From the NCBI GenBank assembly GCA_033064195.1, contig JARBJD010000285.1, forward strand, positions 32,617 through 96,616: a DNA stretch of 64,000 nt, written 5' to 3'. The position numbers and the translations under genes were made by a program. Below the pieces are notes generated by a model, which was given only the letters and a program-made list of their open reading frames with translations, was not told the origin of the DNA and did no database searches. Numbering within the stretch: the first letter of the stretch is position 1; each line of letters starts with the position of its first letter. The DNA is from Blattamonas nauphoetae (taxonomy: Eukaryota; Preaxostyla; Oxymonadida). Of this stretch, positions 35,001 through 46,147 are shown piece by piece.

Positions 35001-35097
35001 TCGAACCCATCGATGACAGAATTGAAGTCTCGAAAGATCACCAACGATAAAATCACGAATGAAAATTTATTTTTGAATTTTTTAATTTGTATTAAAT
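32031..35097. mobile_element. Detached left arm of a Polinton (fossil)
   Basis: About 3.07 kb, closely similar to 50163-53374, the left arm of the Polinton further right, in the same orientation. Both copies begin at AAGTAGTATAGTAGACGATT after unrelated flanks, which suggests this is the outer end of the element. Here only the arm is kept; none of the protein genes follow, so the element is broken and mostly lost. The arm is non-coding, with imperfect repeats of about 130 bp around GTACC and AAACCGGTT-like words between about 33500 and 34960. It ends in an AT-rich promoter-like block. Similarity of the two arms suggests a relatively young age. Confidence 0.75.
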
Positions 35098-35194
35098 TAG
35101 GCTTGTCTGACCAGCCAAATGTGCCGGTCAGTGTCAGTTGCTACTTCATCTAAGGGTCAGATCTCAACTGGTTCGGAAATTGCTTGCTATGAAC
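35098..35194. mobile_element. End fragment of the hAT-like family
   Basis: It matches the left end of the element at 53383 (TAGGCTTGTCTGACC, then CCGGTCAGTGTCAGT and AAGGGTCAGATCT). The match stops at 35194 where the TATACTGG end begins. The rest of this copy is missing. Confidence 0.7.
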
Positions 35195-35585
35195 TATACT
35201 GGCCTGACCGGGGGTGACCGGTCACTTTTTTCCAAAAAGTACTGACGGTCAGTGACCGGGGAAATTCGAAATATGGGTGAGATCACAGGATGATCTTCAC
35301 CATTTTCCATGTCACAAAGTCACAATATTTTCTCAAATGATCATTGATGGTGTTTTCATGACAGAGCTGGACGGTTTCGGACAATTGAGGTCACAGGTTC
35401 GAGAAAGATGAACAATGTTGTTTTCAATGGGATGATCAAACCTCACAGAATCCATTTCCTCACATTTACATGTCTGGTGCTCCTCTTGCTCTTTTGGATG
35501 TTATCAAGACACCTCTCAACATTGTTTCGATTTCCCATGTCGTCTCTATCCACCATCGTCGTTCATATCCAACTCCTCACCAAAT

Positions 35586-36193
35586 GGGTAAAATTTTACG
35601 ACACTTCGCCTCAGACGAATAAAGGGCGACCTACTTTTTCTTCAAATGAGCACATTTTCTCGTAGAAAAGGGAAAACCTGGAAGATAAGTACGGCAAAAT
35701 GACTTCCATCAGATCCAAAAGCACAAAAAGGAGTTGACGATGCGATTGTTCCTGTTTGGTTGTTCACAGATCACGAAGATTCGTCCACACACATCATTTC
35801 GAAAACGGTTCAACATCACTCAATAACAGTGTGAGATAAATCTTATAACAAAAATCATACAATGAGATGAGTGATCTATCAAATGAAGTCAGCGACTCCA
35901 AAAAGAGGATGTAAGGATTCATCTGAGTCGCAAACCAAAAAATACGAAATAAAACTCGATTTTTTCACGGTTCAACCATAAAGTGAGTATCCGAGTGAAC
36001 TCACATCCACAATTGGATACAAATTGAATGATGAAAGGATCATCCACCAATCAATCAAAGAGAACAAGATATCAGATTTGAGTCGACATTCCAGTTCGAG
36101 AGTATCATTCCTTTGACTTCAAGCCTTCAATTCTGTTCAAGATTCTGCCTGAGGGCCACTGCAAACTGGGTGAAATGTCGTAAAATTTTACCC
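35586..36193. mobile_element. 608-bp TIR element
   Basis: Ends are GGGTAAAATTTTACGACA and its inverse, each containing the palindrome GTAAAATTTTAC. A possible 4-bp duplication AAAT flanks it (35582-35585, 36194-36197). Non-coding inside. Its family is unknown. Confidence 0.6.
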
Positions 36194-36341
36194 AAATCAC
36201 CAAAGCAGTCCCGAAACATCTTCCTCTCTCCCTTCCCAGGTGTGAACTCATTCTTTTTATGTTCCCAACCATTCCCATTTGATTGTTATGAATTGTGTTT
36301 GATGATTCAGTTTTCCATAATCGGTTCAAGCGCAATCAAAA

Positions 36342-37770
36342 GTGAGGGAATCATTTTTTGGATGGCAATGCGTATCTTTTGACCAGGAGGTGACAAACAC
36401 ACTCTTCACACTTGATTTGGATAAGTTGGAATCGAGAGAACAGAAAACGAGTGGAGACATCCCTCCACCCATCGTGTGGCATACGGGTCAGACCTGGGAC
36501 AAAAAGATGGATGATTACGTCTGTAGTATTCCATTTGTACCGTTTCACTATTCATTCTCATCTTTTCCTTTCTTATTCTGATAATTTCTCTGCTTTTCTT
36601 CTTCTTGTCATTGTCAGGTTCATTTTCGGTGACATGTCCCTCCAAGCCGGTGAAACAGTCCCCACAGACGACTTGTTTATTTTGGATTCGGAGACGCTTG
36701 TGTGACAATTTGTGAATACAGAGGGATCACAGTCAACATCACATTTTCTTCACCCGGTTGTGGAGAACGCAACATTATGTGTGTTTGAGGGATGAATCGG
36801 AACAGACTGAATGATTTATCTTCACCGGATATCGCGAAGCCAACCTGGACCTTCCTGACACCTGGAAAGAACCAACACCGCCGATCTGCTCGCATGTGGC
36901 TGTATATTCGTCTGTGTCTCGCTCGATGATTGCTTTTGGAGGTCGGACATCGGAAAGGGCAGAGAACAAGCTGTGAGCTCACTCCTTCACCCAGCATTCT
37001 TGGTCGATTGTGACAACGGAATCGTCGACTCCCCAACCCCGCCATTTCCACTCAGCGTGCACACAATTCATCCCCTCTGCACTTCAAGCGATCTCGTTCA
37101 CAGCATTTCCTCTGTCCATCCCAGCTGTGACAGGAAATCTCTTCACTCCGTTCATGAGCTCCGAATTCCACCTTGTCGCACCTGCAGCGATTCCAAAAGT
37201 GGCCTCGATTGATGTGGGGACGCCGATGGTTCGTTTTGTGATTTCAGGAGGGATAGCGTATGACCACAGCTTCCTCTCCGACATATGGGTTTTGGAGGAG
37301 ATGGCAAACTCAAAAACGAATATTCCAACGACTGTGAATGACACAGTGTCACAACTGATCAAATAACTGGACGTACAAGAGAAATTCTTGCAAGAGAGTA
37401 TTTTTCGACTCTCACCACCGAAAGCGACGATCGACGAGCTGCGAGGGAAGTACCAGAAGAAATGAGATTTGGAGTTGTATAAACAGCAGCTGCATGTTCT
37501 TTTGGGCTTCTTGAAAACAATTTTGCGCGAGTCCCACCACACTTTCCACCTTGTGCCATCATGCGCTGTACGTCTTCAAATCTCCACACTTCCGGCCCAA
37601 AAGTGGGACTTACTGCACTCGATGTGCTCGTTCTGCCCCAATCTTGCCGTGGCTGATGTGCAGGCTTCTGATTTGATCCCAGTGATCCCAGTCGGATCTG
37701 ATCCCACTAAATACCTACAATACCATTTCGTTTCTTTCATTTCAAAAAAGTCTTCTTATATATGATATTT
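36342..37770 (+). pseudogene. Kelch-repeat protein remnant
   Basis: Kelch-type blades follow each other on the plus strand: NTLFTLDLDKLES near 36400, then RFIFGDMSLQAGE and PTDDLFILDSETLV near 36620-36705, SHVAVYSSVSRSMIAFGGRT near 36890-36950, QPRHFHSACTQFI near 37030 and MVRFVISGGIAYDHSF with LSDIWVLEEM near 37230-37310. They lie in different frames. Some changes may be introns (GTCTGTAG after KKMDDY, TTGTCAG before the next blade), but phases do not all fit, so I call it decayed. After 37366 a helical stretch (KATIDELRGKYQKK, LELYKQQLHVLLGFLKTILR) resembles the coiled coil that often follows Kelch propellers. It lies inside the putative 35195-38839 element. Confidence 0.65.
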
Positions 37771-38787
37771 GAATGGAAAAAAAAGTAAAAAGGAAAATGG
37801 TCACTTCATAGATCATGAAAATGCAAACTTTGGGTGCTGCTGTTCAGTTTGTTCTACAACAATAATTATAAAAACAAGTCGATAATGCGTTATTATGTCT
37901 TCTTTGATGGTTTTTTCTCACTGACAAAAGTCAATGAAGGGAATACATCGAAAAAAGAAGTGTTGGTGATTGTGATCGTGCGTGTTTTTGGGAAATAAGA
38001 GCTGTCTGAAATATTGAAGAGCATTATGTGAAAACAAGAAGTGAATTGAACATGATTAATGAAGTGATAATGAGAAAATCTCAAAGGAAAAGAGTTGAAA
38101 TATGATCTCAGTACAAATTTAGGCACTGACATCAATTGATCCCAGTTTTACCTATTTTGATGGGACTACTCAGATGCCTGCTGATGTGCTCTACCGGTTG
38201 GAAGGGGGAACAGGGACAATCATGAAGGAGCTGGGGTTGACATGCGAGGGGTGGATGCTGGACGAGGTGAAGGGAAAGGCTTGGATGCTTTTGATGACCT
38301 ATTTCCGAGTAACGTGGATGGGCGAAGAGATGAAGAGATGAGGTGAGGCTGCGGACCAGGAGACGAAGAAGCACGATACGAGAACACAGCTCACCCTCCA
38401 CTCCTTCATAACACTCCTCACACTCACTGACAAATTCGAATGTGAGTATGTTTGACCAATTCACGCTGTTCGCAACATATTAACCGAAGAAGGATCCTTG
38501 ATGATGTGGAGGACAGAGAGGCCATGGGAGAGGACAAGACAAACAAGTTGATCAAAATGGGCAATCGAGAATGAACAACGAGGAACTGGTTTGCAGGCCC
38601 GCTGCCTTTTTGAGTCAAGAAGTGTCTAGGACCTGATTTTTCCTCATAAATTCACAGTACAACTATTCGCTCTTCAGTTAGTCTTTCCACACATTCCAAT
38701 ACTATTTTTTTACAGCGCTGTCGGTATTGAGACAATCTAAAGGTCTTCAACCTCATTGATGAGTGACATGTTGATCTAACCCTTAGA
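37771..38787. other. No gene recognised
   Basis: Right part of the putative 3.6-kb element. Short frames on both strands show no family resemblance. It could hold remains of the Kelch gene's 3' end. Confidence 0.35.
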
Positions 38788-38839
38788 ACTATTCAGAGGT
38801 GACACTGACCGAGCCGAAAGGCTCGGTCAGGCCAGTATA

Positions 38840-38975
38840 GAGGCTTTCCCTTTGGTCAAGCCAAACACAACTGGGCTCGTCTCCCAGACTGTGTGAGATG
38901 TCCGGACCGACCCGTATGGAAATAATGGTGGGTGGTCCGATCGAAGCGTTTAATTTCTTATTATCGCACAAGTTC
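38840..38975 (+). repeat. Dispersed repeat module (copy 1)
   Basis: It contains GGCTTTCCCTTTGGTCAAGC, CAACTGGGCTCGTCTCCCAG, then CCGGACCGACCCGTATGGAA and ATAATGGTGGGTGGTCCGAT. The same order occurs at 47736-47855, and parts occur twice, partly inverted, at 43785-44095. No terminal repeats or target duplications were found. In one frame it ends proteins with RCPDRPVWK and a TAA. Confidence 0.85.
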
Positions 38976-40170
38976 ACAAGATTACCCGGATTTTACTCGT
39001 TATCAGGAAAGTTTTGGGGCGCAACCATCAAAACCAAGAATAATTACAGAACAATATGGCTTTGGCTGAAGAAGAATCGGCCCTCGAATTCGCCCAATGC
39101 AACAGCAGGATCGGCGAGGAGATGGAGAATGATTGTATATTTAGCTCTAAATAGTCAAAGAACGACCGTTGTTCGCTAAAGCATCAACGAATATGAAATG
39201 TTCGCCCGGACCAAAATCTTTCCTCTCAAGAAGAGTAATCCAAAGCATCAATCACACAACAACACAAGTCAGCCTGGACAGTAAATATGATCCTTTATTC
39301 GAACGGTTGAGCTAGCCAGAACGGAGCAGCTCCACGAATCGTGTATCCTGGGTAATCCTGGCTAATCAATTAAAATCAAGACCAAGAACATCTTTGCAGT
39401 GATTTTCGTTGCCTAGAATAAGGCAAATCGACTATTCATGATCGGGTAAACCAGCCTCCAATCATGATGGCAAACAACATTCTTTCGGGAGTCTGGATCG
39501 GTGCCAACTCATTCAACCTCGGATTTTCGGATTGAGTTCAACGTCTACCCTCAACATAACTGCCAATATTTGCTGCACTGATAAAGACAACACGAATCGG
39601 ATTATTCGCCTGGTAGTACCAGGGAATTCGACACAACACGTATATTATGGCAGAATGACCCCGCATTCATCGTCCACTCGATGAATCAACCTTCAATGAC
39701 AATCTTTGTCGATCCCAAAGTAACCGATTGAGGACACCACCACCCCCATCAGGAAGGATTTTAACTTCGGCCTATTGAGGTCATCGGGGTGGAAGGACGC
39801 TTGTGCGTCAATTCGTTTGGAGCAGGAGTTGGCAGGACAAGTGCTCATACAACCGCTTTAACCTCACTCTCCGATTAGATTGAGGAAAGAACGAGAAGGG
39901 AGAATCTGAGCGAACCGTCGCCGATTCCCGCACTCTCTCATGGCAAGACCAGTCAGCCCCCATCCCAGCGAAAACAACATCGAGGGCAGAGAAAGGAACT
40001 GCGTCGATGAGGAGGAGAGAGAGAGAGGAAGAATAGAAGATGGGAGTGACTGAGGAGACTGGATGGAGAGGAGAGGAGCAAATGACATGAGAAAGAGATG
40101 AAGATCGGAAGAACATAGTCAGAACGAACGACACAGGGGAGTGTTCATAAATCTTAATCGAACCAGGGGA
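38976..40170. other. No gene recognised; part of a local duplication
   Basis: No family seen up to about 39900. 39950-40040 (CAGTCAGCCCCCATCCCAGC and AACTGCGTCGATGAGGAG) is an imperfect direct repeat of 40208-40295 further right, so about 255 bp have been tandemly duplicated. Confidence 0.4.
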
Positions 40171-40439
40171 AACGACAGGAAATGAAAGGAAAAGACAGGA
40201 TCTCATGAGCGACCAGTCGCCCCCCATCCCAACGATAACAGCATCGAAAGCAGAGAGGGGAACTGCGTGGAGAAGGAGAGAGGGAGGGAGAAGGGGAGAG
40301 TGGAGATGGTGAGGAGACTTGACGGAAAAAGAGGAGATGAGAGAGAATGAGGACGAGACGGGGATGGAAATGAAAGATGAAGAACGTAAATAGAGTAGAA
40401 GACTCCAAACAACAAATGAAAGACTAAGAACAAAAGTAT

Positions 40440-40960
40440 AGAAAAGTTCACTTGACCATTGTTCGAGGGGTGGCATACTGTTCGAGGATCCAGTTCATCC
40501 ATCACACTCTCTCGAATCGTGAGGGCTGCCCACAATTGTCCACAGTCACCGTTTATCTTCTCGAGACACTCCAACACCCCACACGCCTTTATTGCGTTCG
40601 TCAGCACAAGCAGATGGGGCAGATTGTTGAACACAGAGAAGAACTCAACCAAGATTTTGCTAAGGAGCAAGCAGCGTGCCCAGCGTCAGTACCGACATTC
40701 GCTGTTCTTCACGCCTCCTTGCCACCGTTTTCCGATGCAAGGCCGAAACAATTCACACTCGAAGCATGGAGCGATACACCTCGTAGCATTGTAGCAGGGA
40801 GAAGAAACAAGATTCGGAGCAGATTGCGACGGTTGATTCGACAGAGTTTGCCACAAACTCCATCACGGGACCTCTCGTGGAACGGAACACAAGGAAGGTC
40901 GTGCCAGGAAAGCTCATCATTTCTGGAGAATCCAATCGACGACATCATGTCCTGATGATT
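40440..40960 (-). CDS. Unrecognised coding-like stretch, probably exons of a host gene
   Basis: On the minus strand 40935-40755 reads TTFLVFRSTRGPVMEFVANS then VESTVAICSESCFFSLLQCY, and 40670-40455 reads KILVEFFSVFNNLPHLLVLT, NAIKACGVLECLEKING and ALTIRESVMDELDPRTVCHP. Both look like real protein and lie in different frames with an AG (CTCCTTAG) before the second and a GTGAAC after it, so they may be neighbouring exons. I do not recognise the family. The downstream direct repeat of about 255 bp would then be intronic or 3' flank. It might also be a decayed gene. Confidence 0.35.
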
Positions 40961-40970
40961 GAACAATCTA

Positions 40971-41500
40971 CTCTTTGGGAGAAAGCGTGACTGAAATTCT
41001 TATTAACCTGCGAACAGCATGAATGAATCCAGAACCACATATGACCGATCTCAAGTCGAGAACTCTGCGCTGACGAACATCCGCCGGATGAGTTTCTGTC
41101 CTGAAGGCCGGCAGGCGGAGCACTCAGATCTTCGAGATCTGGTTCTCAAAGTCGAACTCTGCCAGAAAGGTCTGATCAAGAAATCCTGACGACATTGGAC
41201 TAGTCGTCATGGTCCGCATTGGCGGATGGGAGAAGAACTGACTTGGCAACTGGAGGCATATCACGTGAATTGGCTCGATGGGATCGTCGTTGGATGTGGA
41301 GTTGAGCAAATCGTATTGGGGAGAATGGAGAGTATCGAATGATTTAGGAGTGATTGGATCAAACGGGAAATGGACTGAATGACAAACAAGGATTGTTGAA
41401 GAAGTGAAGAGCTTGCCAGAGAGAGGGCACTGTCGATCGATATCGACCATCCTGTTTCAACGATAGGGAGAGTGTCACTGACTTTTCAAGTGTGAAGTCG
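40971..41500. other. No gene recognised
   Basis: Nothing identifiable on either strand. The palindromic-looking CTCAGATCTTCGAGATCTGG near 41119 is short and without known meaning. Confidence 0.35.
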
Positions 41501-41504
41501 GAAG

Positions 41505-42100
41505 AAAGGAGTGGAATATACGCTGACACTGGTTGGAAAAGACTCGGACAAAGAGACACTGACTCGTGAAGTGACAACAACATCATCGGGAGCGATTGGA
41601 GTGTTGGATGAAGTAATAGACCGACGCAACTCGACGAGAAATACAGATGAAGGTTGGAGTTTTTGGGACAAGATGACTTCACTAAACGCGACAGGTCACT
41701 CGAAGTCAGTTCTCGTTGGATCGGTAGGATTTCAGATACCTGTAGAATCAGTTCCGTTGACGAAGATCGATTGGAATTGCAGGGCGGAGACACCAATGTA
41801 ACTATTGTTGACAGGAGAAGTATTTCTTCTCGAAGAAACATTCACTGTGGAAGTTGCAGGAGTTAAGATTGTAAAGTTGGAGAGGAAGTGTGAGGTGGAG
41901 TGAGTTGGAAGATGGACTGGGGTGGATGGGAAGATGATTGAAAGACGATTCATTTCCAGAGATCACTGGGGCAAGGAAGTGCATCATGAAGGGTCGATGA
42001 TGAGGGATAAAGGGCGTTGTTTAAGAAGAAGACAGACCTTGAGTTATATGAGGAAGTTGGGAGTAAAGATTGATGGAGGGTGGACACATGCGATGTGAAG
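41505..42100 (+). pseudogene. Fragment of an Ig-like surface-protein repeat
   Basis: 41514-41790 reads VEYTLTLVGKDSDKETLTRE, VTTTSSGAIGVLDEVIDRRN, TSLNATGHSKSVLVGSVGFQ and IPVESVPLTKIDWNC, the alternation of strands and VPVES-type joint seen in the Ig-like domains of gene B (MPVESARLEKVASVAHL). A neighbouring frame continues with TGEVFLLEETFTVEVAGVKI, which fits the next domain, so at least one frame change has occurred. There is no start, membrane helix or kinase. It is a decayed piece of a third member of this surface family. Confidence 0.6.
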
Positions 42101-42572
42101 GAGGGAAAGGAATATCTCACAGGAGGAGAGTCGAGTGATGAGTATGAGAAAAGAAAACGATTCTTCTTGAAGAGGAGAGCTGAGGGATGATTGTGAGAAG
42201 AAGGAAGGAATCTCTTGGAAGAAGAGAGTGGAGTGATGATTGGATAGGAAGGAAGGAATATGTCTGAAGTGGATAATCGAGCGAGGGGGTGGGAAGAAAA
42301 GGAAGCAAGTGATATTTTGTGTCATGAATGGGAGAAAGAGGAGGTGAAGAGGCAGAATACTCGCAGCCAATCCTCAAAGCAAGGGACAGGAGCGACTCCC
42401 CGAAGAGCGAGGTGGCAGTCGCGACAAAGGCGAACCCGTCGCGAGTCACGGTCATTGGAGGGAGTAATATGAACAGCTGATGTTATCATTAAGAAGAACA
42501 GTCTCTAGATAGTTGAACATGATTCAGAAGAAGAATGTTTGAACAGAGATAGAAGGATAGGGGAGTAGAGAC

Positions 42573-43760
42573 GAAGATGAGAGTGGGATGCGAGTTGGCT
42601 CGCTACGGCTAGAAACCTTCGCACTGCTCTCCATCGCATTGATTCTGAGAGAGAGAGAGAGAGGGAGAGAGAGATGAAGATGGGAGTGGGATGCGAGTTG
42701 GCTCGCTACGGCTAGAAGCCTTCGCACTGCTCATCGTCACATTGATCTGAGAGAGAGAGAGAAAGAGAGAGAATGAATGATGAGAGTGGGTTGCGCGGCT
42801 CGCTACGGCTTGAGCCAACGCACTGCTCCATCACATTGATTCTGAGAGAGAGAGAGAAAGAGAGAGAATGAATGATGAGAGTGGGTTGCGCGGCTCGCTA
42901 CGGCTTGAGCCAACGCACTGCTCCATCACATTGATTCTGAGAGAGAGAAAGAGAGAGAATGAATGATGAGAGTGGGTTGCGCGGCTCGCTACGGCTTGAG
43001 CCAACGCACTGCTCCATCACATTGATTCTGAGAGAGAGAAAGAGAGAGAATGAATGATGAGAGTGGGTTGCGCGGCTCGCTACGGCTTGAGCCAACGCAC
43101 TGCTCCATCACATTGATTCTGAGAGAGAGAAAGAGAGAGATGAAGATGGGAGTGGGATGCGAGTTGGCTCGCTGCGGCTTGAAGCCTTCGCACTGCTCAT
43201 CGTCACATTGATCTGAGAGAGAGAGAGAAAGAAATACGAGAGTGGGATGCGAGTTGGCTCGCTACGGCTAGAAGCCTTCGCACTGCTCATCGTCACATTG
43301 ATCTGAGAGAGAGAGAGAAAGAGAGAGAATGAATGATGAGAGTGGGTTGCGCGGCTCGCTACGGCTTGAGCCAACGCACTGCTCCATCACATTGATTCTG
43401 AGAGAGAGAAAGAGAGAGAATGAATGATGAGAGTGGGTTGCGCGGCTCGCTACGGCTTGAGCCAACGCACTGCTCCATCACATTGATTCTGAGAGAGAGA
43501 GAGAGAAAGAGAGAGAATGAATGATGAGAGTGGGTTGCGCGGCTCGCTACGGCTTGAGCCAACGCACTGCTCCATCACATTGATTCTGAGAGAGAGAAAG
43601 AGAGAGAATGAATGATGAGAGTGGGTTGCGCGGCTCGCTACGGCTTGAGCCAACGCACTGCTCCATCACATTGATTCTGAGAGAGAGAGAGAGAAAGAGA
43701 GAGAATGAATGATGAGAGTGGGTTGCGCGGCTCGCTACGGCTCGAGCCAACGCACCGCTC
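42573..43760. repeat. Satellite of about 91-102 bp, 13 copies
   Basis: Each unit holds GAGTGGGTTGCGCGGCTCGC, TACGGCTTGAGCCAACGCAC, TGCTCCATCACATTGATTCT and a (GA)n run of variable length that causes the period differences. Two subtypes occur: one with TTGCGCGG/GAGCCAACG and one with ATGCGAGTTGG/GAAGCCTTCG, the latter mainly at the left and in units near 43150-43290. Minus-strand frames through it (repeated MAQAVASRATHSHHSFSLFL) are by-products. Between units there are no unique spacers. Confidence 0.93.
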
Positions 43761-43784
43761 TTCGACATCAGCCGTTCACAACTG

Positions 43785-44095
43785 GGTCTTTTGAAGTCTC
43801 GCACAGACTGGGAGACGAGCCCAGTTGTGTTTGGCTTGACCAAAGGGAAAGCCTTTCAAACAACAAGGCTCGTCTCCCAGTCGCCAGCGCTGCTGCCACC
43901 CTTCGGCGGAGCGCGAAACGTCTCCGTGTGCGAAAGCCCGGAGACGGATGAAGGAACGATTGGCGCTCGTAATTTTTCTTTGATTGAGAAATTTTGTTGA
44001 CGCTTCTCACAGACCACCCACCATTATTTCCATACGGGTCGGTCCGGACATCTCACACAGACTGGGAGACGAGCCTTGTTGTTTGAAATTGTGGG
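43785..44095. repeat. Dispersed repeat module (copies 2 and 3, partly inverted)
   Basis: Contains CTGGGAGACGAGCCCAGTTG, GGCTTGACCAAAGGGAAAGC, then GGCTCGTCTCCCAGTCGCCA, and at 44012-44085 the inverse of the ATGGAAATAATGGTGG part. It abuts the satellite on the left. The modules match those at 38840 and 47736. Confidence 0.85.
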
Positions 44096-44911
44096 ACTTG
44101 AATGGACCGAGTTATCTGACGACCTCGCCGACACAGACTGACCCAACCTCTTCGCTCGCACTTCACCCCATCCCACTCGTCCACCATCCCCACTCCGCAC
44201 ATCCCCCCTCCTCATCCAACGTGACAAGTCGGAAAGTCACTTGGAGTCGGCCACAAGTGCAACAGCCCGTTCACAACGATGACTGAGGCAGCGACAATCT
44301 CGCCCCTCGTCCCACTCGCTCTCCACAAGGATCGATTGTGGATGGCTTCCCTGTTCATTTGTCAGCCCTTTCCCCATCAGCACGATCAGCTGACGCGTCC
44401 CACTCACTCCCTTCCCGACCTGCCTCCGCTGTGACGCATAACCGCAACCGACCAGACATCCCCCTTCACCTTAACCAACCAGTTCTCAGATACCTCGCCC
44501 ATCTTCTCTCGTGTCACTCGTGGAGGGAAGATCTGTCAGCTGTAGCTCACAAGTGGAGATGACACTCGAAGGTAAGAGTGAGCAGTCATTCTGTTGTCGT
44601 TGACTCAATTGACCAATATGGAACGACCTTTGGAATGAAGCGGGAAAATGTCTCTGCATTCGCTACTTCGTACTTCGTTGATCTTTGTCATCCTCTTCAT
44701 TCTCTCTGTTTCTTTTGTTGACTTTGATTCTTGCCAATTGCCGTCAAAACCATCACTATCAACCAGAATACTAAATTGGACACTATTCTTTTGGATGAAG
44801 GCATTTCAGATGTAGTTGTTCTTGTTAGGTTGAGATGAATGTGGTGTTGAGACGAAAAAAATGGAAAAGGCGAATGAAACTGAAAATGAACCCATAATAT
44901 ATTGATTCTGA
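44096..44911. other. Probable upstream region, no gene recognised
   Basis: Proline/Ser-rich frames (44109-44562) without family resemblance. It may hold the promoter or decayed 5' neighbour of the gene starting at 44912. Confidence 0.4.
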
Positions 44912-45022
44912 ATGTCTCTCTCGACAAACGGATCAAGTGACTCCTTAACGACTGCAGAGCTATCTCTTGTGAATGATGATCGCTCACCGAGTGCTTTGAA
45001 CAATCCACCCAGTTGGAATCTG

Positions 45023-45059
45023 GTTGGTCATTGTTGTGTTTCATCTTTCTCATTCTCAG
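45023..45059 (+). other. 37-nt intron
   Basis: GTTGGTCATT to CATTCTCAG; joins SWNL to SNISSLLER in phase 0. Confidence 0.65.
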
Positions 45060-45527
45060 TCCAACATCTCCTCACTTCTCGAAAGATTGCAATGCAAAAA
45101 TGAAGACATTATTGTTGACACACTCCGACAATTGCGGAAAGTGGCATCTGGTGTGTATACCTGCTTTCTTCATCGATTTGTTGATGATTGTGTTGGATGT
45201 TTTGGATGTTTTTCAGAAAGTGGGTCTGATGACACTTTTTATGATTGGTGTCCATCTCTGTCTCCATTGTGTTGTGGATCACACTCATCTGGACTTGTGG
45301 TCTCTTCATTTCTCGTTTGTTCATTCTCGCTTTCAGGCTGAACTGATGAAATTGCTTGATATTCTTTGTTTGTGGTTTTCTTGATTGTGATGATGGATGT
45401 CTTCATTTCTTGCTTTCTTTCAGATTCGAAATCGCCCTCGTTCGTTCGCTCTTCGCTTTCCTCTGAAATCCCTGCTTTCCTCATGACCCACTTCCGCAAC
45501 TGGTCTTCATGTGCTGCATTGGAATCA

Positions 45528-45565
45528 GTGTGTTTCATTCTTTCTTCTTCTTCATTTGTTTTCAG
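45528..45565 (+). other. 38-nt intron
   Basis: GTGTGTTTCATTC to TGTTTTCAG; joins CAALES to CCSCMESH in phase 0. Confidence 0.7.
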
Positions 45566-46054
45566 TGTTGTTCTTGCATGGAATCTCACTGCTTCGAATC
45601 TGAAATCGCCGACTCGCTTTTTCTCAAACACATAGACTTAATTGTCTCCACATTCAATAAAATCAGAGATTCATCACCTCCATATGCAGTCTTCACCACT
45701 TTAGCTCGACTGTCTCTCTTTCCTCATCTCAAAATCGCCTGTCTTTCTCTCGAGACTCTTGTTTCAATCATCGATCAAGATCCAACCGTCATCACACATC
45801 TCCCCTCACCCATCTTTCCATCATCTTCCCCACACCACCAATATTCTGGTTTCTCATTCCTAGATGCTCTGACAAAGAAACTCCGAATTTTTTTCTACGA
45901 ATTTCAACAGAATATCCCAACCGATCTTTCACATCTGTCAAAATTCATCCAACTCATGAATAATGATCCGTACCTCTTCACATCCGCCCTTTCTTTCTGT
46001 ACAAATGATTTCATCCTCCCAACTTTTCTTTTGAACGCATCCCCTCCAATCGAA

Positions 46055-46095
46055 GTGTGTTTTTTGTCTCTTCTCCTCATTTTTCATCATTTCAG
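46055..46095 (+). other. 41-nt intron
   Basis: GTGTGTTTTTTGTC to CATTTCAG; joins SPPIE to VDSEIIREL in phase 0. Confidence 0.75.
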
Positions 46096-46147
46096 GTTGA
46101 TTCGGAGATCATCCGAGAATTGATTCTCTTTGTGAAAGAAGCTCTCA

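Larger units (their letters stand above)
35195..38839. mobile_element. Possible 3.6-kb element bounded by TATACTGGCCTGACCG ends
   Basis: The left edge TATACTGGCCTGACCG at 35195 is repeated inverted at 38824-38839. Inner sequences also resemble the two ends of the hAT-like element at 53383-55622 but in the opposite orientation: left TACTGACGGTCAGTGACCGG, right CGGTCAGTGTCA and AAGGGTTAGATC. So it looks like a diverged, larger family member. Flanking 8-mers (CTATGAAC, GAGGCTTT) do not match, so one flank may be rearranged. It contains Kelch-like coding sequence and a 608-bp insertion instead of a transposase. Confidence 0.5.

Noticed and set aside
35408-35665. 85-codon frame with a hydrophobic stretch
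   Set aside because: It runs into the 608-bp TIR element and has no start context or relatives; the apparent membrane segment is likely chance.
38990-39800. Possible rRNA fragment
   Set aside because: The base mix looked rRNA-like at first, but I found none of the universal small- or large-subunit core sequences.
41359-41841. 160-codon minus-strand frame
   Set aside because: The plus strand here reads as Ig-like surface-protein repeat; the minus frame is its shadow.
42573-43760. CRISPR-like array
   Set aside because: Repeats are contiguous with variable GA runs; there are no unique spacers and the setting is eukaryotic.
44338-44562. 74-codon Pro/Ser/His-rich frame
   Set aside because: No family resemblance, no intron-exon pattern linking it with the gene at 44912.
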